A stretch of DNA of 64,000 bases from Craspedostauros australis (GCA_026770025.1 JAMXDE010000033.1:620001-684000), one strand, 5' to 3'. Shown: positions 12,377 to 23,979, numbered from the stretch's first letter. Notes: a model not told the origin generated them from the letters alone. Translations and numbers: made by a program.

Positions 12377-13030
12377 TCGCTGCCGACTCTCTACGAGCTG
12401 CAAATACGTACGGCTGCCAACACCGATGCCCCCGACTGATACGCTGCAGGAGAATAACAACAAATAATGCATCAACACTTAATCATCCGTGTACTACGTA
12501 CTCGCACGATCTATTACGTAATAATAATAGTAGTAATACCACACCGAGGTAGTGCCACACAGTAGGCCGCCCATCTCACAGTACCAGTGGGCAAGTGTTG
12601 CAAAGCGCAATCCTCTGCTCTCTCTCTCTCAGGCATCCTCTATACTCATGACCATAGTGTCTCCTGGCTTGGGCGAAGGCCAAATTTTTTGGGAACCATT
12701 TGTAACAATTGGTATCTAGTCGCATGAGTCATGTTCTCTGTAGACGCTGGTACATTTTGTACGTCAGTCCCACGCGAAGCGGCCAAAAAACACCTTTTCT
12801 GCCACAAACCTCCTCAGCAAGTCCATGCCGCTCCATTCGTTTGAGCCCTCCTTCCGTGATCACTCTCACGTATGGCTTTTCATCGTCCTCTCCAACTTTG
12901 ATGGCGATTGGTTGTTTAGTTGTCGAGATCTGCTCGTTTCTCTGGTGCCGGCACTCGTTCTTGCCATTCACGAATGCCATTCACGAATGCCAATCACCGC
13001 GATGTGTCGTGGCGAACTATTGTGTGCCCC

Positions 13031-13036
13031 AGCGCG
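13031..13036. repeat. Target site duplication of Copia-C, left
   Basis: agcgcg, repeated at 27429-27434. The uninterrupted counterpart exists in copy B near 51789 and copy C near 540 (ccaacgcgtgttaac), which confirms the insertion point. Confidence 0.9.
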
Positions 13037-13982
13037 TGTTGGAAATCCGGGGTACCCCAGTCTCTAGTAGTAGTCTCTGGTTATCTATTCCTGTTATTGC
13101 ATTGTTGGAACTGTGAGTACAACATCATCACTTTCAATTCCATTTGCCAAAGCATACATAATCCACAGTAGCACACAGTCTTGCCCTTGCTCATGCAGTG
13201 CTGTCCTTCTGCTTCATCATGTCATGCAGCATGTACTCCATGTACATCTCATCTTGCAGTATTGGTTCATCTCATCATGCATCTCATCATGCATCTCATC
13301 ATGCATCTCAGATATTCCATCTCCTGCCCTCTACCGATAGTTTCATTAGCATAGACATCACCGAGTCGTAGGCATCACACAGATCGGTTCATTCGATCAG
13401 ATCAGGGTTTCCCATTCGTCACGGGAACACCTTGGTTGAGAGCTCACTCAGCTCCTCGATCATCAAACATCTCCGATCATCTCTGATCAACTCCGATCGT
13501 TTCTCCTGTCGTTTCTCCCATTACTTCGCCGATCACTTCACCGGCTTCCTGGAAGTTCGTCATCACTGGTTCGTTCACAGGCCGTCTCACACTTCGTGAC
13601 ATTGGCCTTCCTCCAGTACTCTTTTTCATTGGTTGCGACATGGGGGCCGTAGTCGCTCGTATCGTGATGTTGGTCACGATTCCAACATCCCCGCCCCCTG
13701 CGACATACACGTGTGATTCGCATTCCTGCATTGGAGTCATGAACGTCAAGGCATGGTTCGCATTCGGCACGTGGCGTTCTCCACCGCAAGTAACGTGCAG
13801 CTCACATTTTTCTGTGTCACAATGATCAAACGTGGGAGTTGCGGTAATGTAGCATTTCATGACATTCGACTCCTGACTCTTGGGTTATTGGGAGGTGCGG
13901 TAGTGTAGTATTCCACGATGCTCAACTCCACATTATTGGGAGGTGCGGCAATTCGGTGTTTCACAACACCCGATTCCTGACA
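13037..13982 (-). repeat. Copia-C 3' LTR
   Basis: 946-bp direct repeat of 26483-27428 with TG...CA ends. It contains a 12-bp tandem repeat (atctcatcatgc, about 3.5 units, 13269-13310) and repeated ggtgcgg-containing blocks near its right end. It abuts the polypurine tract at 13983-13993. Confidence 0.93.
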
Positions 13983-16900
13983 CCCTTCCAATTGCCGTTC
14001 CGACCATATCATCCACCTTGCTCAGTCCAATGCTGACCTGGGCTGAATGATGCTCCCCCTTGTGCCGATCGTAGATCTCCTTTCTTGTATTCTTCGTGAA
14101 CCCGTCAGAGATGTTGTCCTCTGACTTCACGAATCGAGCTCTCGCCTCCTTGTTCGCAATCAGTTCTCTGATGAAGTGATTGCACACGTCGATGTTTCTC
14201 GTCCTGGCTGATGTCGATGGGTTGGTAGCGATGAAGATCGCTCTCATGTTGTCAACCATCACATCCACAGGTGTCTCCATCCTCAATCCATATACTCGTG
14301 TCCGACACGAGCTTCATCACTCTTAGCATCTCCTCGTATGCTGTGGTCGTTGGCCCATCCAACACCTTCGTCAGTTCTCGGATGGCATTCGCGATGTCTG
14401 GTCTCGAATGCTTCACCAGGTATAGCAGCACACCCACACCACTGTGGTATCTGCTGTGTCGATCCTTATCGACCTTGGGTGCTTCGTTGTTCCTCTTGAT
14501 TCCTCGGCCATGTATGCCAGGTGTTCCATATCTCTGAAGCTTTGTTGTTCCTCTTGATGATGAGTGGCTGGTTCATCCAGCAGTTGGTCTTGCTCTCATT
14601 GGATCCGATGCGGCAATTCAAGTAGTCTTCGAGACCATTCTCGATCTTGATTCCGAATCACTCTCCCTTGATGTTCTTCACCGATTGCTTCAGCTCGCGT
14701 GTGCTTCCGATTCACAGGCGATCGTCGGCGTACGTCCTGATGAGGACGAGGCTCCCTTCCCGATTCCGGATTAGCAGACATGGATCCGCCTTGCTCTGCC
14801 AGAAGCCAAGCTTGGTCAATGTGTTCACAAGCTCCTCATTTCATTGCCTCGCGCTCTGCACCGACCCATAGATGGTCTTCTTCAGCGGCAGGCATTCATC
14901 CGGTTCGTGTTCCTTTCTCTTGGGACACTGCATGTAGATCTCTTCTCCTTGAAGACCCACTTCATCTTCACACACCGCCGATCCCTCGGCATCTCGCTCT
15001 TCTTGATCTTCTGCCAGACTTCTCGTCTGATCATTTCGTAGAACTCCTTGTTGATGGCCTCCTGTCATCCCTTTCACTTCGCTGGATCCGCATGGTCCCA
15101 GCATTCTTCGGATGTGGTGGGGTCCAGCATCATAGCCGTGTATGCATGCTCGGACGTCTCATTCCCTCTCTCGCTGTTGCTGGGATCTTCTCCACTTCCT
15201 CAGTTGACTCACCACCTCCACCGCTTGAATCTGAGTTGGAGTGGTGTTCTGGCGCGTTGTTGTGCGGTGCCAAGCCGCGTATCATCCGTGGCATCCTCGC
15301 CACTGGTCTCATGGGATAGTACTCGAGGTCCGTGCCTTCAGCAGCTTGCCTCCGAGTCACTCATACTTCGTCTCTTCCGATCATCAGGATCCACATGATC
15401 CTGGCATTCCTCAGGCGCATATAGACTCGGCATCATTCCATTGTTGATGTGCTCGAATCTCTCGCCATTGCGTTCGCTCTCAACATCCTGACTCGCGGCG
15501 ACAAAGTCGATCACTCTCATCCTCCATTGGATAGCATCGATCCTCATGCCTGCGACGTCCTTGTTGATGATTGACCCGCCTTGTTCGAAGTTGGGTCCGT
15601 CTGTTGCCACTGGAGCGGTCATCGTCTCCTGTGCAGTTGCGTAGCCATCGTCGTCTCCTGATTCTGATGCTTCGTTCGTCACCCTTGTTGGGCATTGGTA
15701 TATTGTGGTCAGCTACCAGCTCTGTTGTCGCGTTGCCTTGCAACCATGTTGTCGATCGCCTTCATCCTCTTCTGGATAGCATCGATTCATCATGTTGCAG
15801 CTTCTTCGTCATGGGAGTTGTTGGTGGCCTCCTGCCATTCATCCTCCATTCATCTGAGGTTCCTCCCTTCCGGCTCTGTCGTTCGATTCTTCATCCGACA
15901 TGCCCGCGTCTCTCTCATTGATCGTATATCGTTGCGTCTTGGCTCACTGTATCTGGAATCCGCCGTTCATGGCTCGCGCTCTCATAGCTGTATCCTTTCC
16001 AGATTCGAGTCTCTCTCTCTCATCGATCTCATTGTCATCGCACACCGATCTCATATCTGTGCTCGTAGTATCTCGCCGATCATTCGGCATCCGGTTCTTC
16101 TTGATCATCTGCCATGCTCATGCCATGGCTATATCACTGAACCGTACCATCATGGCCTCCTGCCATTCATTGCTCTTCTTGGGATCCACATGACCCCTTC
16201 ATTCGTCAATTGTGGTTGGATCCAGCATCATTGCGACATTTGGTTGCTCGGATCCCTCTTTGTTCTGTATGTAGTTCAATGCTTGATTCGCAGCGATGAC
16301 GTCACCCAAGCTCATCTTCTCATGAGTGGTGTCAATCGTCATGCCTGCAATATCTCTGTTGAATGTTGACCCTTCTGTGTGAATGTTGGGTCCTCCTGTC
16401 GCCGGTAGTGTGGTAGTCATCTTTCGAGTGGTCTCATACCCCTCATCATCTTCTGACTCTGATTCTCCACTTGATCCAAGTTCTCGCTCCTCCTTCGGAG
16501 TGGGCATATCGTAGTATCCCTCGAGAGCACTCAGCATCCTCGGCATGTGCACGACAGGTTCTGCGATTGGGACTGTGTTTGGTGCGTTCTCGACCAAATC
16601 GTCTCGTCCCGCCTCATCGTCCCTTCCGGATTCATCGTCGTCATCATCGTCCGATGGTTCATCCCCTTGGGCAGGTAGCAAGCCATCTTGCTTGCGAGCA
16701 GCGTCTTCTGTATCTGTATCGTCTCTGGCTCTTCTGCTCTGATCAGCGTCGTTGGTCTCCATGCTTCGGATGGTATCCGCATGTCGCTCCCAAGTCACTC
16801 TTCTATCTGGGGTACTCATCCCTGTAGTTGAATCGTCATCTCCCAGGTCTGTCAGTACTGACCTGCTGGCATTCTCAATACACTCGATTGCCCACATGAC

Positions 16901-17357
16901 GTATCCATCCATGTCACGTTCATCGTGAGTAGGATCCTGGTCATCACCAGGTTCACTCGTGCGGTCCATACCGCTTGCATGTGACTCCTGTATCCAATCA
17001 GCATCTGTTGGATTGGAGCGAGGTTGCTGTTCTCCAGCATGTCGTTGATTGCGTACACATTGCGAGCCACGTCGAGTGCGCTCCGCACGCCAATCTCATG
17101 CACCATGTAGTGCTTATGCACCATGTAGTGCAACCCGCATGGGTGCACTCGTCTGCACAGTCGACTCTCGAATTCGTCGATCGCATCGTAGCAGATCATC
17201 GAAAGCTCGACGCGCACATCGGTGGCAGACGCCATGCTGCTCAACGAGTATCGAGCCACGAGGCAGATCGGACCTGCATTCATGTGCAGTCCTCTGCGCT
17301 CCTCATCACTCGTTTTGCCTTCATTGTAGTTGGCGTTGCCGTCTTCCTCTTCATTCT
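13983..17357 (-). pseudogene. Copia-C pol remnant (RNase H, reverse transcriptase, acidic linker, part of Gag-protease spacer)
   Basis: Read on the minus strand from the right, it holds the spacer domain (GVRSALDVARNVY, LAPIQQMLIGY), then jumps directly to sequence that follows the integrase in Copia-B (RILLTMNVTWMDTSCGQ). Protease and integrase are therefore missing through an internal deletion. Acidic linker, reverse transcriptase and RNase H pieces follow in several frames with stops and indels. A TGA stands at 14841-14843 at the same tryptophan codon that is TGA in Copia-A. Last recognisable part: RNase H end at about 14040-14290. Confidence 0.85.
17352..17357. repeat. Target site duplication of Copia-B, left
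   Basis: cattct, repeated at 24821-24826. Joining the two flanks restores a continuous Copia-C spacer frame. Confidence 0.88.
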
Positions 17358-18113
17358 TGTCAGGAATCGGGGGTACGCTTTTACCAAGATACCCATGATT
17401 GCCGCACCTCCCAATAATATCTTCACAACTCGACGAGGCCAACTTTGTTGGTAACACTCGGACCACCTTGCAGCCTGTCCCCCATCAACCCTCTGTTCAT
17501 GAATGAAATCAACATCAATCATGTCCCACCATGGAGCCTATCCATGTACCACTGCTGTAATGAGGGCGAACCTATGGATCGACCTCTAGGGATGTAATCG
17601 CACATGAGCCAAGACTATGGGCGAAACTGTTGATATATATCAGACATGTCGACGCGCATCGACGGACAAGGGATCGCTTCTCTGAGAAAGCGAAATGGAG
17701 GCGATGCTCCTATCCGCTCAAGAGCACGAATGACGACGCGACATGCACTGAACATGACCGGTGAGTATGTGATGATGGCGCAGGTGGAATACTGAGGAAC
17801 CGAAAGTCAAGTGGGATCAATCAGACTGAGACCCATGCTGAAGGTACCTGTGCGTCTATGAGAGATGCTGCTCGAATGTAGAAGATGCAAATCACCACGA
17901 TGATGCATGATGAACCTGCAGAAGAGAGCATGAGAGCAAGCTGATGAAGCAGATAAAAGCAACCATGAACAAGTGCATGATCATGGTGAACTGCTACAGA
18001 TTACACTTGCTGCTGAACTGGAATTGGAGAGTCAAGGAGTTTGATCTCACAGTTCTAAATTGGTACAGATTGATAACAGATTAATCTACTACCTTAACCC
18101 CGGATTTCCAGCA
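17358..18113 (+). repeat. Copia-B 5' LTR
   Basis: 756 bp beginning TGTCAGGAATC and ending GATTTCCAGCA, imperfect inverted termini. The start of this LTR resembles the starts of the Copia-A and Copia-C LTRs; the remainder differs, so they are distinct subfamilies. Confidence 0.95.
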
Positions 18114-18140
18114 CGTTTCGAAACGTTACGATTGAAATCC
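18114..18140 (+). other. Copia-B primer-binding region
   Basis: Sequence directly after the 5' LTR begins CGTTTCGAAACGTTACG and completes a 14-bp palindrome with the last LTR base (18113-18126). It is conserved with the two relatives but is not an obvious complement of a tRNA 3' end. It may pair with an internal tRNA segment such as the T arm; this is inference. Confidence 0.45.
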
Positions 18141-18195
18141 AACGTTTCCATCACCCACCAACACAGCAACGAACATCACCACCACTACTTCGACC

Positions 18196-21100
18196 ATGAG
18201 CTCCTATCTCTTCAAGTCCGACCGCGTTGTCGTCTTTGACGGCAAGCGTTCTAGCTGGAAAGGCTGGAGTGTCAAGTTCATGACCCGCGCCGCGCGCAAG
18301 GGACTCGAGGGTTTTTACCTCATGGACTATGATGATGTAGTGGTGAAGCCAGCTCCGTTCAGCTCAGACCCCTTGGCTCCCGTTCCTAAGACGGAGGAAG
18401 GCGCGAGTGAACCGAAGAAGATATCCTCCATGACCCGTGCGGAAAAAGGAGAATACAAGAAGATGCTGGCTAAGTATGCGTTCGAAGAACTGGCCGTGGC
18501 TATCAACCACGAAACAACGGAAGGCAATGTTGCCTTCATGGCTGCGGTGGGAACTAAGGGCAGTCTCACTGAGAGTGGAGACCCGCGCAAGGCGTGGAAG
18601 GCTCTTGAGCGCATCTACGAGCAACGAACCGCGCCTATGAAGGCAAAGTTGTTGGCTCAACTCAACGGGATGCGATTGAAGAAGGGCGAGAACCCAGACA
18701 CGTTCCTCACCGAAATGGAAATGCTGCGCAATCGCCTCGGTAACGCTGGTATCAACATGGATATCCAGCAGTACCACATGCTCGTGCTCAACGCCCTCGG
18801 CAAAGAGTACGAAATGGATGTGAAGATCATAGAACTCAGATTCCTCGGAAAGGAAGAGACCATGACCATCGAAGACATCCGCGAGACCATGAGCGCCACC
18901 TACGACGGCCGCAACATCAAAGGAGGCAACTCCAACCGCGGCGGCAACAACAGTAAGGAGGAGATGGCACTCGCAGCCATTGGGAGCTTCAAGGGCAACT
19001 GTCGCAACTGTGGCGCCTACGGCCATAAGAAGGCGGATTGTCGATCCGCAGCCAAGAAGGGCAACGGCAAGAACAAGTCGAAGGGCCAAGGCAACGGCGG
19101 AGGCAAACCCAAATTCAACGGGGAATGCAACTACTGCGGCAAGAAGGGGCACAAGATCGTGCAGTGCTTCAAGCTCAGGGCCGCCATGAAGGAGGCGGAC
19201 TCCGCCAACGTCGCTACGGACGGAATGGATGGAGTCGACGACGTCGCACTCACCGCATCAGACGATATGATGTGTGTGTTCATCAACGAAGACGCGAGCG
19301 AAGAAGAAAGTGTGATCAGCGAAAAACTCAACAAAATCACCAAATTCGCAAACCAAGACAAAAATGTGACCACACAGGACCGTGTGTTTTCACACGATGA
19401 CGACGTGATGATGGATGACATGGCGTTCGTCACGATCGATGTCGACGGAACCGCCAGCTTCGAGAGCAGAGCATCCAACGCAGAAAGAGCATGGACTTCC
19501 GAAGATATGGCCAAGCACTCTCCACGAGAGTACGGTTACTACGGGCCCCCTATCAACGACGAGGAGATGATCAAAGACGAGCTCTTTTCATCCGACGCAG
19601 AAGCCGAGGATCCCGACGAAGTGGTCATAGAGTACCACGAGGGAACGACAGATGAGGAGGACGCAGACGTAACGGAGATGGCGATGACAGGAGTCGACAA
19701 CGACAACATCGACCGCGCCATCAACGAACCGGTCTATAGTCTCCCATCCCGTCCAAGCGCACTCGACGACATGATCGAGCAATCATCGCGTCGCGACATG
19801 AACAACGGATGGTGTCCGTTGTGTCTCAAGCGCGGGCCTCTCTACGCATGGTGCGTAGACTGCCCGAACATTCCTTTCTTCATCCAGCTCGCCAACGAGC
19901 CAAGAGGTGCTGTGCCTAGAAATGAAGGCGAAAGGATGGTACGTAGAGAGGTGCTAGAAGAGACGAGCGGAATGTTGTTCGTGACCGCCCGATGCTCGCT
20001 GAGCAACGTCCTTTCACCAAACGACGTCCGGTCCGAACTCTCCCTCATCTGCATCGACGCAGTGCATGACATTGCAACCCTCAGACTGACGGGGGTGGAG
20101 CCACGCTCCCTGTACTACTTGATGCACCAAATCGGAGTGCGAGGCGCACTCGACATCTGTGTTAATGCATACCGGATGAACGGAATGCTGGAGAACGTAC
20201 GCCTTCAGCCAATTCAACAGGCGCTGATCGGAGCGATGAGCAGCACCGCATCGGAGCAGCTGATGTGGATGCACCATCCGAGCATCAATGGCATCCGTGA
20301 TTATCGCACTCACTGCGAGCTACCACTGTACAGCGATGCCAACGGCCACGAAATGGCAATGGTGATCGGCGACTTGGACGACGTCGATACGCGTAAGTCG
20401 ACCATCGCACCCGACCGCCACGAGGCCAACACCTGGTTAGGAGATTCCGGCGCCTCCTGTCACCTCACGAACAACGACGAGGGTATGATCAACGTGCGCA
20501 CAGCGAATCACTCCATCAAGGTAGGCAGCGGTCGATACCTCAAGGCAACCAAGGTGGGGGACAAGCGGATGAAGGTCATGCAGAAGAATGGCGATACCGC
20601 AATCATCCTCCTCAAGTCGGTGAAGTACGTGCCTGAGCTATGGGTCAACCTCTTGAGCATCAACAAGGCTCTCGAAAACGGTTTCGATATTAGCAACCGA
20701 GGTGTGATCATGTCCTTGGAGAAGAAGGGACAACGAATTCGCTTTGATCGCATCATGGCGACGCACAGCGGATTTGTGAGTGGCGTGAACATGATAGCCG
20801 CTCCTGCACTCGACGATCAAGCCAACGTCGGGGTGTCGACGAAGAAACCGATCGACATCAACAAAATCCATAAAATGTTAGGCCATGTTGACACTTACAC
20901 CATCTCTCGCACTGCGGGACGATACGGATGGAATGTCACAGGGACGCTAAACGCTTGTGTGGATTGCGCGATCGGCAAATCGCGACAAAGAGGATTGACG
21001 AAGACTCTACAGCAAAGAGCAAAGAAAGTCGGAGAGCGACTGTTCATGGACACATCGAGTGTTCAGACGTACAGTTTCGGCCGAGGCAAATACTGGCTTC

Positions 21101-23979
21101 TGGTTATCGATGACTACAGCGATTACTGCTGGAGTTTCTTTGTGAAAGAAAAGAGCGACGTCGGATCCAAGATGGTGGGGTTATTACGGTGGCTTCAGGC
21201 GAATCAGGAAGTGAACGTGAAAAATGTGAGATGTGACAACGCGGGAGAAAATTACTCCACGGAGAAGCAACTACTTAACGCTGGGTTCGCACCGACTTTC
21301 GAGTACACCGCCGCGGCCACTCCCCAACAAAATGGTCGCGTGGAGCGAAAATTCGCGGTACTGTACGGAAAGGTGAGAGCCATGCTAAACCAGACGCATC
21401 TGCCGAAGAGCTCTCGAAGTAAGCTGTGGGCAGAAGCAGCTCGCACAGCCACTCAATTGGAGAACATCATCGGAACAAAGACAAGAGAACCAGCTTGCAT
21501 CCTATTCAACGAACAGATCCCCACTTACGTAGATGGACTGCGTACATTCGGCGAAATAGGTATGGTCCACATCGGAGGACGAACAATCAAGGCGAAGCTG
21601 GATAGCAGATCCAAACCGGCTATGTTCGTCGGATACGGCCAATCGCATGCTAGTGGTGTGTACCGGATGATGAATCTAGCTACAACGAGAATCCTAATCA
21701 CGAGAGACGTGACATGGATGAACCAGTCATATGGGCAGTTCAAGGGTATTGCGAACGCCAACAGGTCAGTACTAATAGACCTGGAAGATGACGACTCTAC
21801 GTCGGAGATACCTTCCCCGAACAATAGAGTAACTTGGGAGCGACGTGAGGACACCATCAAGGGAATGGAAACCGACGACGCAGATCAGAGCAGAGGAGCC
21901 GGAATTGACATAGATACAGAAGACGCTGCTCAAGGGCAAGATGACTTGCTCCCCACCCAAGGGGATGACAAATCGTACAATGATAACGACGATGAATCCG
22001 GAAGGGACGACGAGAAGGGACACTACGAGTCAGGCGAGGACGAGCCAGACGAGGTCCCAGTCGCAACACCTGTTAGGGACATGCCAAGGATGCTGAAGGC
22101 TCTCGCGGGGTTCAACAATTCACCCATTCCAATGGAGGAACGAGACCTAGGATCCAGTGGAGAGTCAGAATCAGATGAAGGAGAGAATGAGACTACTCCA
22201 ACAACGACTACCACACCATTGGCAACATCAGGACAGGATTTCCACACGAATTGGTCAACATTCAATAGAGACGTCGCAGGTATGATGATAGATACTACTC
22301 ATGGTAAGATGAGACTCGATGACTTCATCACTGCGAGCCAAGGATTGGACCAACGATCACTCGAAGAGGGGTACGAGCAAGCTAATGTCGCAATGATGCT
22401 AGACCCAACCACATTCGAGGAGTGCTGGGATCATGCAGATCCTGAGAAGAGAACGAAATGGCGGGAGGCCATCAACAAGGAGTTCAACGATATGGCCAGA
22501 AGAGGAGTATGGGAGAAGATCAAGATGAACCAAATGCCGAAGGATCGGCGATGCGTGAAGACCAAATGGGTGTTCAAGGAGAAGAGAAACGGTGTGTTCC
22601 GTGCAAGGCTCGTCGCATGCGGATACTCGCAGATTGCAGGGGTTGACTTCTCCGCACACCACGCACCAGTGATACACGACGCAACCTACCGCGTTATGCT
22701 CACAATGAAGATGCTGTTACACTTGGACAGCATCATTATCGACTTTGAGACAGCATTCTTACATGGAGAGCTCGAGGAGGAGATCTACATGCGATGCCCC
22801 AAGGGTATGAAGCATGAAGCCGACGAATGCCTGCTACTCAAGAAGACGATTTATGGACTCGTGCAGAGTGCCAGACAATGGAACAAGAAGCTGGTCGACA
22901 TCCTACTCAAATTGGGGTTTAGACAGAGCGCTGTGGATCCATGCCTTCTGATTCGGAATCAGGAAGGGAGCCTACTGCTGATCGGAACCTACGTTGACGA
23001 TTGCTTATGCATCGGAGAGGAACAGGAACTGAAGAAGCTAGTGAGGGATATCAAGGCAGAGCGGTTCGGAATCAAGGTGGAAGAGGATCTCGAAGACTAT
23101 CTCAGTTGCAAGATCATATTCAACCACGATCATACGAACTGCTGGGTGAACCAACCGCACATCATCAAGAACATCACCGATACATTTAAGGACGACGTGA
23201 TGAAGCTACAGCGATACGGTACACCAGGAACACCAGGGCAAGGCATCCAAAGGGACAGCGACTCGCCCAAGGTGGACAAGGAACGGCACAGCCGGTACCG
23301 AAGTGGAGTAGGTATGCTGCTATACTTGGTGAAACACTCCCGGCCCGACATCGCTAACGCAGTACGTGAACTGACCAAGGTGTTGGATGGACCAACAGCC
23401 ATAGCATACAAGGAAATGCTAAGGGTCATGAAGTTCGTGTCGGACACGAGAGAATATGGATTGAGGGTGAAGCCGGATCCATTGGAGAAAGATGCATGGA
23501 AGATTGTTGTATACACCGACAGCGAGTTCGCTGGCGACAAGGACAACCGCATCAGCGTAGGAGGACACATCGTGCTACTACAAGGAGTGCCAATCATCTG
23601 GAGATCGAAGGCACAACGCAGCGTGACACTGAGCTCAACGGAAGCAGAGTACGTTGCACTATCGGAGGCCGGAAAGGAGATCCGCTTCCTCACCCAACTG
23701 ATGAGAGACATCGGGTTGGAAATGCACAGACCAGCAGACGTGATGGTTGACAACGTGGGAGCAATCTTCATCGCTTCCAACCCATCCACATCCGCCCGAA
23801 CCAGACACATCGACATACGACATCACTTCATTCGAGAACTGATTACGAATAGAGAGGCTAGAGCCCGGTTCGTACGTTCAGAGGACAACATCGCAGACGG
23901 GTTCACCAAGAACACGAAGAAGGAGATCTACGACAGACACAAGGGCGATATCATCCAGCCAAGGTCAGCATTGGACTAA
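18196..23979 (+). CDS. Copia-B Gag-Pol polyprotein, 1927 aa
   Basis: A single intact frame encodes everything needed for retrotransposition. The order is Gag (about 1-260); two CCHC knuckles (C269, C272, H277, C282 and C311, C314, H319, C324) for RNA binding; an acidic and Cys-containing spacer (about 330-745) with CX2CX9CX2C at 540-556; aspartic protease with DSG at D750; integrase zinc-binding region near 890-930; integrase core with D952, D1014 and E1050, the last two spaced as D35E; an acidic linker; reverse transcriptase from about 1430 with YVDD at 1599-1602; and RNase H near 1770. RNase H after reverse transcriptase and integrase before it is the Ty1/copia order. Gag and Pol share one frame with no frameshift, so processing must rely on the protease. 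At 1927 residues it is longer than the roughly 1300-1500 typical for copia elements because of the spacer. Confidence 0.96.
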   Translation: MSSYLFKSDRVVVFDGKRSSWKGWSVKFMTRAARKGLEGFYLMDYDDVVVKPAPFSSDPLAPVPKTEEGASEPKKISSMTRAEKGEYKKMLAKYAFEELAVAINHETTEGNVAFMAAVGTKGSLTESGDPRKAWKALERIYEQRTAPMKAKLLAQLNGMRLKKGENPDTFLTEMEMLRNRLGNAGINMDIQQYHMLVLNALGKEYEMDVKIIELRFLGKEETMTIEDIRETMSATYDGRNIKGGNSNRGGNNSKEEMALAAIGSFKGNCRNCGAYGHKKADCRSAAKKGNGKNKSKGQGNGGGKPKFNGECNYCGKKGHKIVQCFKLRAAMKEADSANVATDGMDGVDDVALTASDDMMCVFINEDASEEESVISEKLNKITKFANQDKNVTTQDRVFSHDDDVMMDDMAFVTIDVDGTASFESRASNAERAWTSEDMAKHSPREYGYYGPPINDEEMIKDELFSSDAEAEDPDEVVIEYHEGTTDEEDADVTEMAMTGVDNDNIDRAINEPVYSLPSRPSALDDMIEQSSRRDMNNGWCPLCLKRGPLYAWCVDCPNIPFFIQLANEPRGAVPRNEGERMVRREVLEETSGMLFVTARCSLSNVLSPNDVRSELSLICIDAVHDIATLRLTGVEPRSLYYLMHQIGVRGALDICVNAYRMNGMLENVRLQPIQQALIGAMSSTASEQLMWMHHPSINGIRDYRTHCELPLYSDANGHEMAMVIGDLDDVDTRKSTIAPDRHEANTWLGDSGASCHLTNNDEGMINVRTANHSIKVGSGRYLKATKVGDKRMKVMQKNGDTAIILLKSVKYVPELWVNLLSINKALENGFDISNRGVIMSLEKKGQRIRFDRIMATHSGFVSGVNMIAAPALDDQANVGVSTKKPIDINKIHKMLGHVDTYTISRTAGRYGWNVTGTLNACVDCAIGKSRQRGLTKTLQQRAKKVGERLFMDTSSVQTYSFGRGKYWLLVIDDYSDYCWSFFVKEKSDVGSKMVGLLRWLQANQEVNVKNVRCDNAGENYSTEKQLLNAGFAPTFEYTAAATPQQNGRVERKFAVLYGKVRAMLNQTHLPKSSRSKLWAEAARTATQLENIIGTKTREPACILFNEQIPTYVDGLRTFGEIGMVHIGGRTIKAKLDSRSKPAMFVGYGQSHASGVYRMMNLATTRILITRDVTWMNQSYGQFKGIANANRSVLIDLEDDDSTSEIPSPNNRVTWERREDTIKGMETDDADQSRGAGIDIDTEDAAQGQDDLLPTQGDDKSYNDNDDESGRDDEKGHYESGEDEPDEVPVATPVRDMPRMLKALAGFNNSPIPMEERDLGSSGESESDEGENETTPTTTTTPLATSGQDFHTNWSTFNRDVAGMMIDTTHGKMRLDDFITASQGLDQRSLEEGYEQANVAMMLDPTTFEECWDHADPEKRTKWREAINKEFNDMARRGVWEKIKMNQMPKDRRCVKTKWVFKEKRNGVFRARLVACGYSQIAGVDFSAHHAPVIHDATYRVMLTMKMLLHLDSIIIDFETAFLHGELEEEIYMRCPKGMKHEADECLLLKKTIYGLVQSARQWNKKLVDILLKLGFRQSAVDPCLLIRNQEGSLLLIGTYVDDCLCIGEEQELKKLVRDIKAERFGIKVEEDLEDYLSCKIIFNHDHTNCWVNQPHIIKNITDTFKDDVMKLQRYGTPGTPGQGIQRDSDSPKVDKERHSRYRSGVGMLLYLVKHSRPDIANAVRELTKVLDGPTAIAYKEMLRVMKFVSDTREYGLRVKPDPLEKDAWKIVVYTDSEFAGDKDNRISVGGHIVLLQGVPIIWRSKAQRSVTLSSTEAEYVALSEAGKEIRFLTQLMRDIGLEMHRPADVMVDNVGAIFIASNPSTSARTRHIDIRHHFIRELITNREARARFVRSEDNIADGFTKNTKKEIYDRHKGDIIQPRSALD

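Larger units (their letters stand above)
9345..13036. repeat. Segmental duplication copy A, main part
   Basis: Matches 42102-42284 followed by 48312-51796 of copy B with scattered substitutions and small indels. It contains the secreted-protein gene at 10791-12376. The 1.2 kb upstream (9530-10790) holds short open frames on both strands. One plus-strand frame (about 9584-9934) is intact over 135 codons in copy B (48375-48782) but frame-shifted here, so I do not call it a gene. The copy is broken at 13036 by Copia-C and resumes at 27429. Confidence 0.92.

Noticed and set aside
13269..13310. Short regular repeat that might suggest a CRISPR-like array
   Set aside because: It is a head-to-tail 12-bp microsatellite inside an LTR, with no spacers, in a eukaryotic genome.
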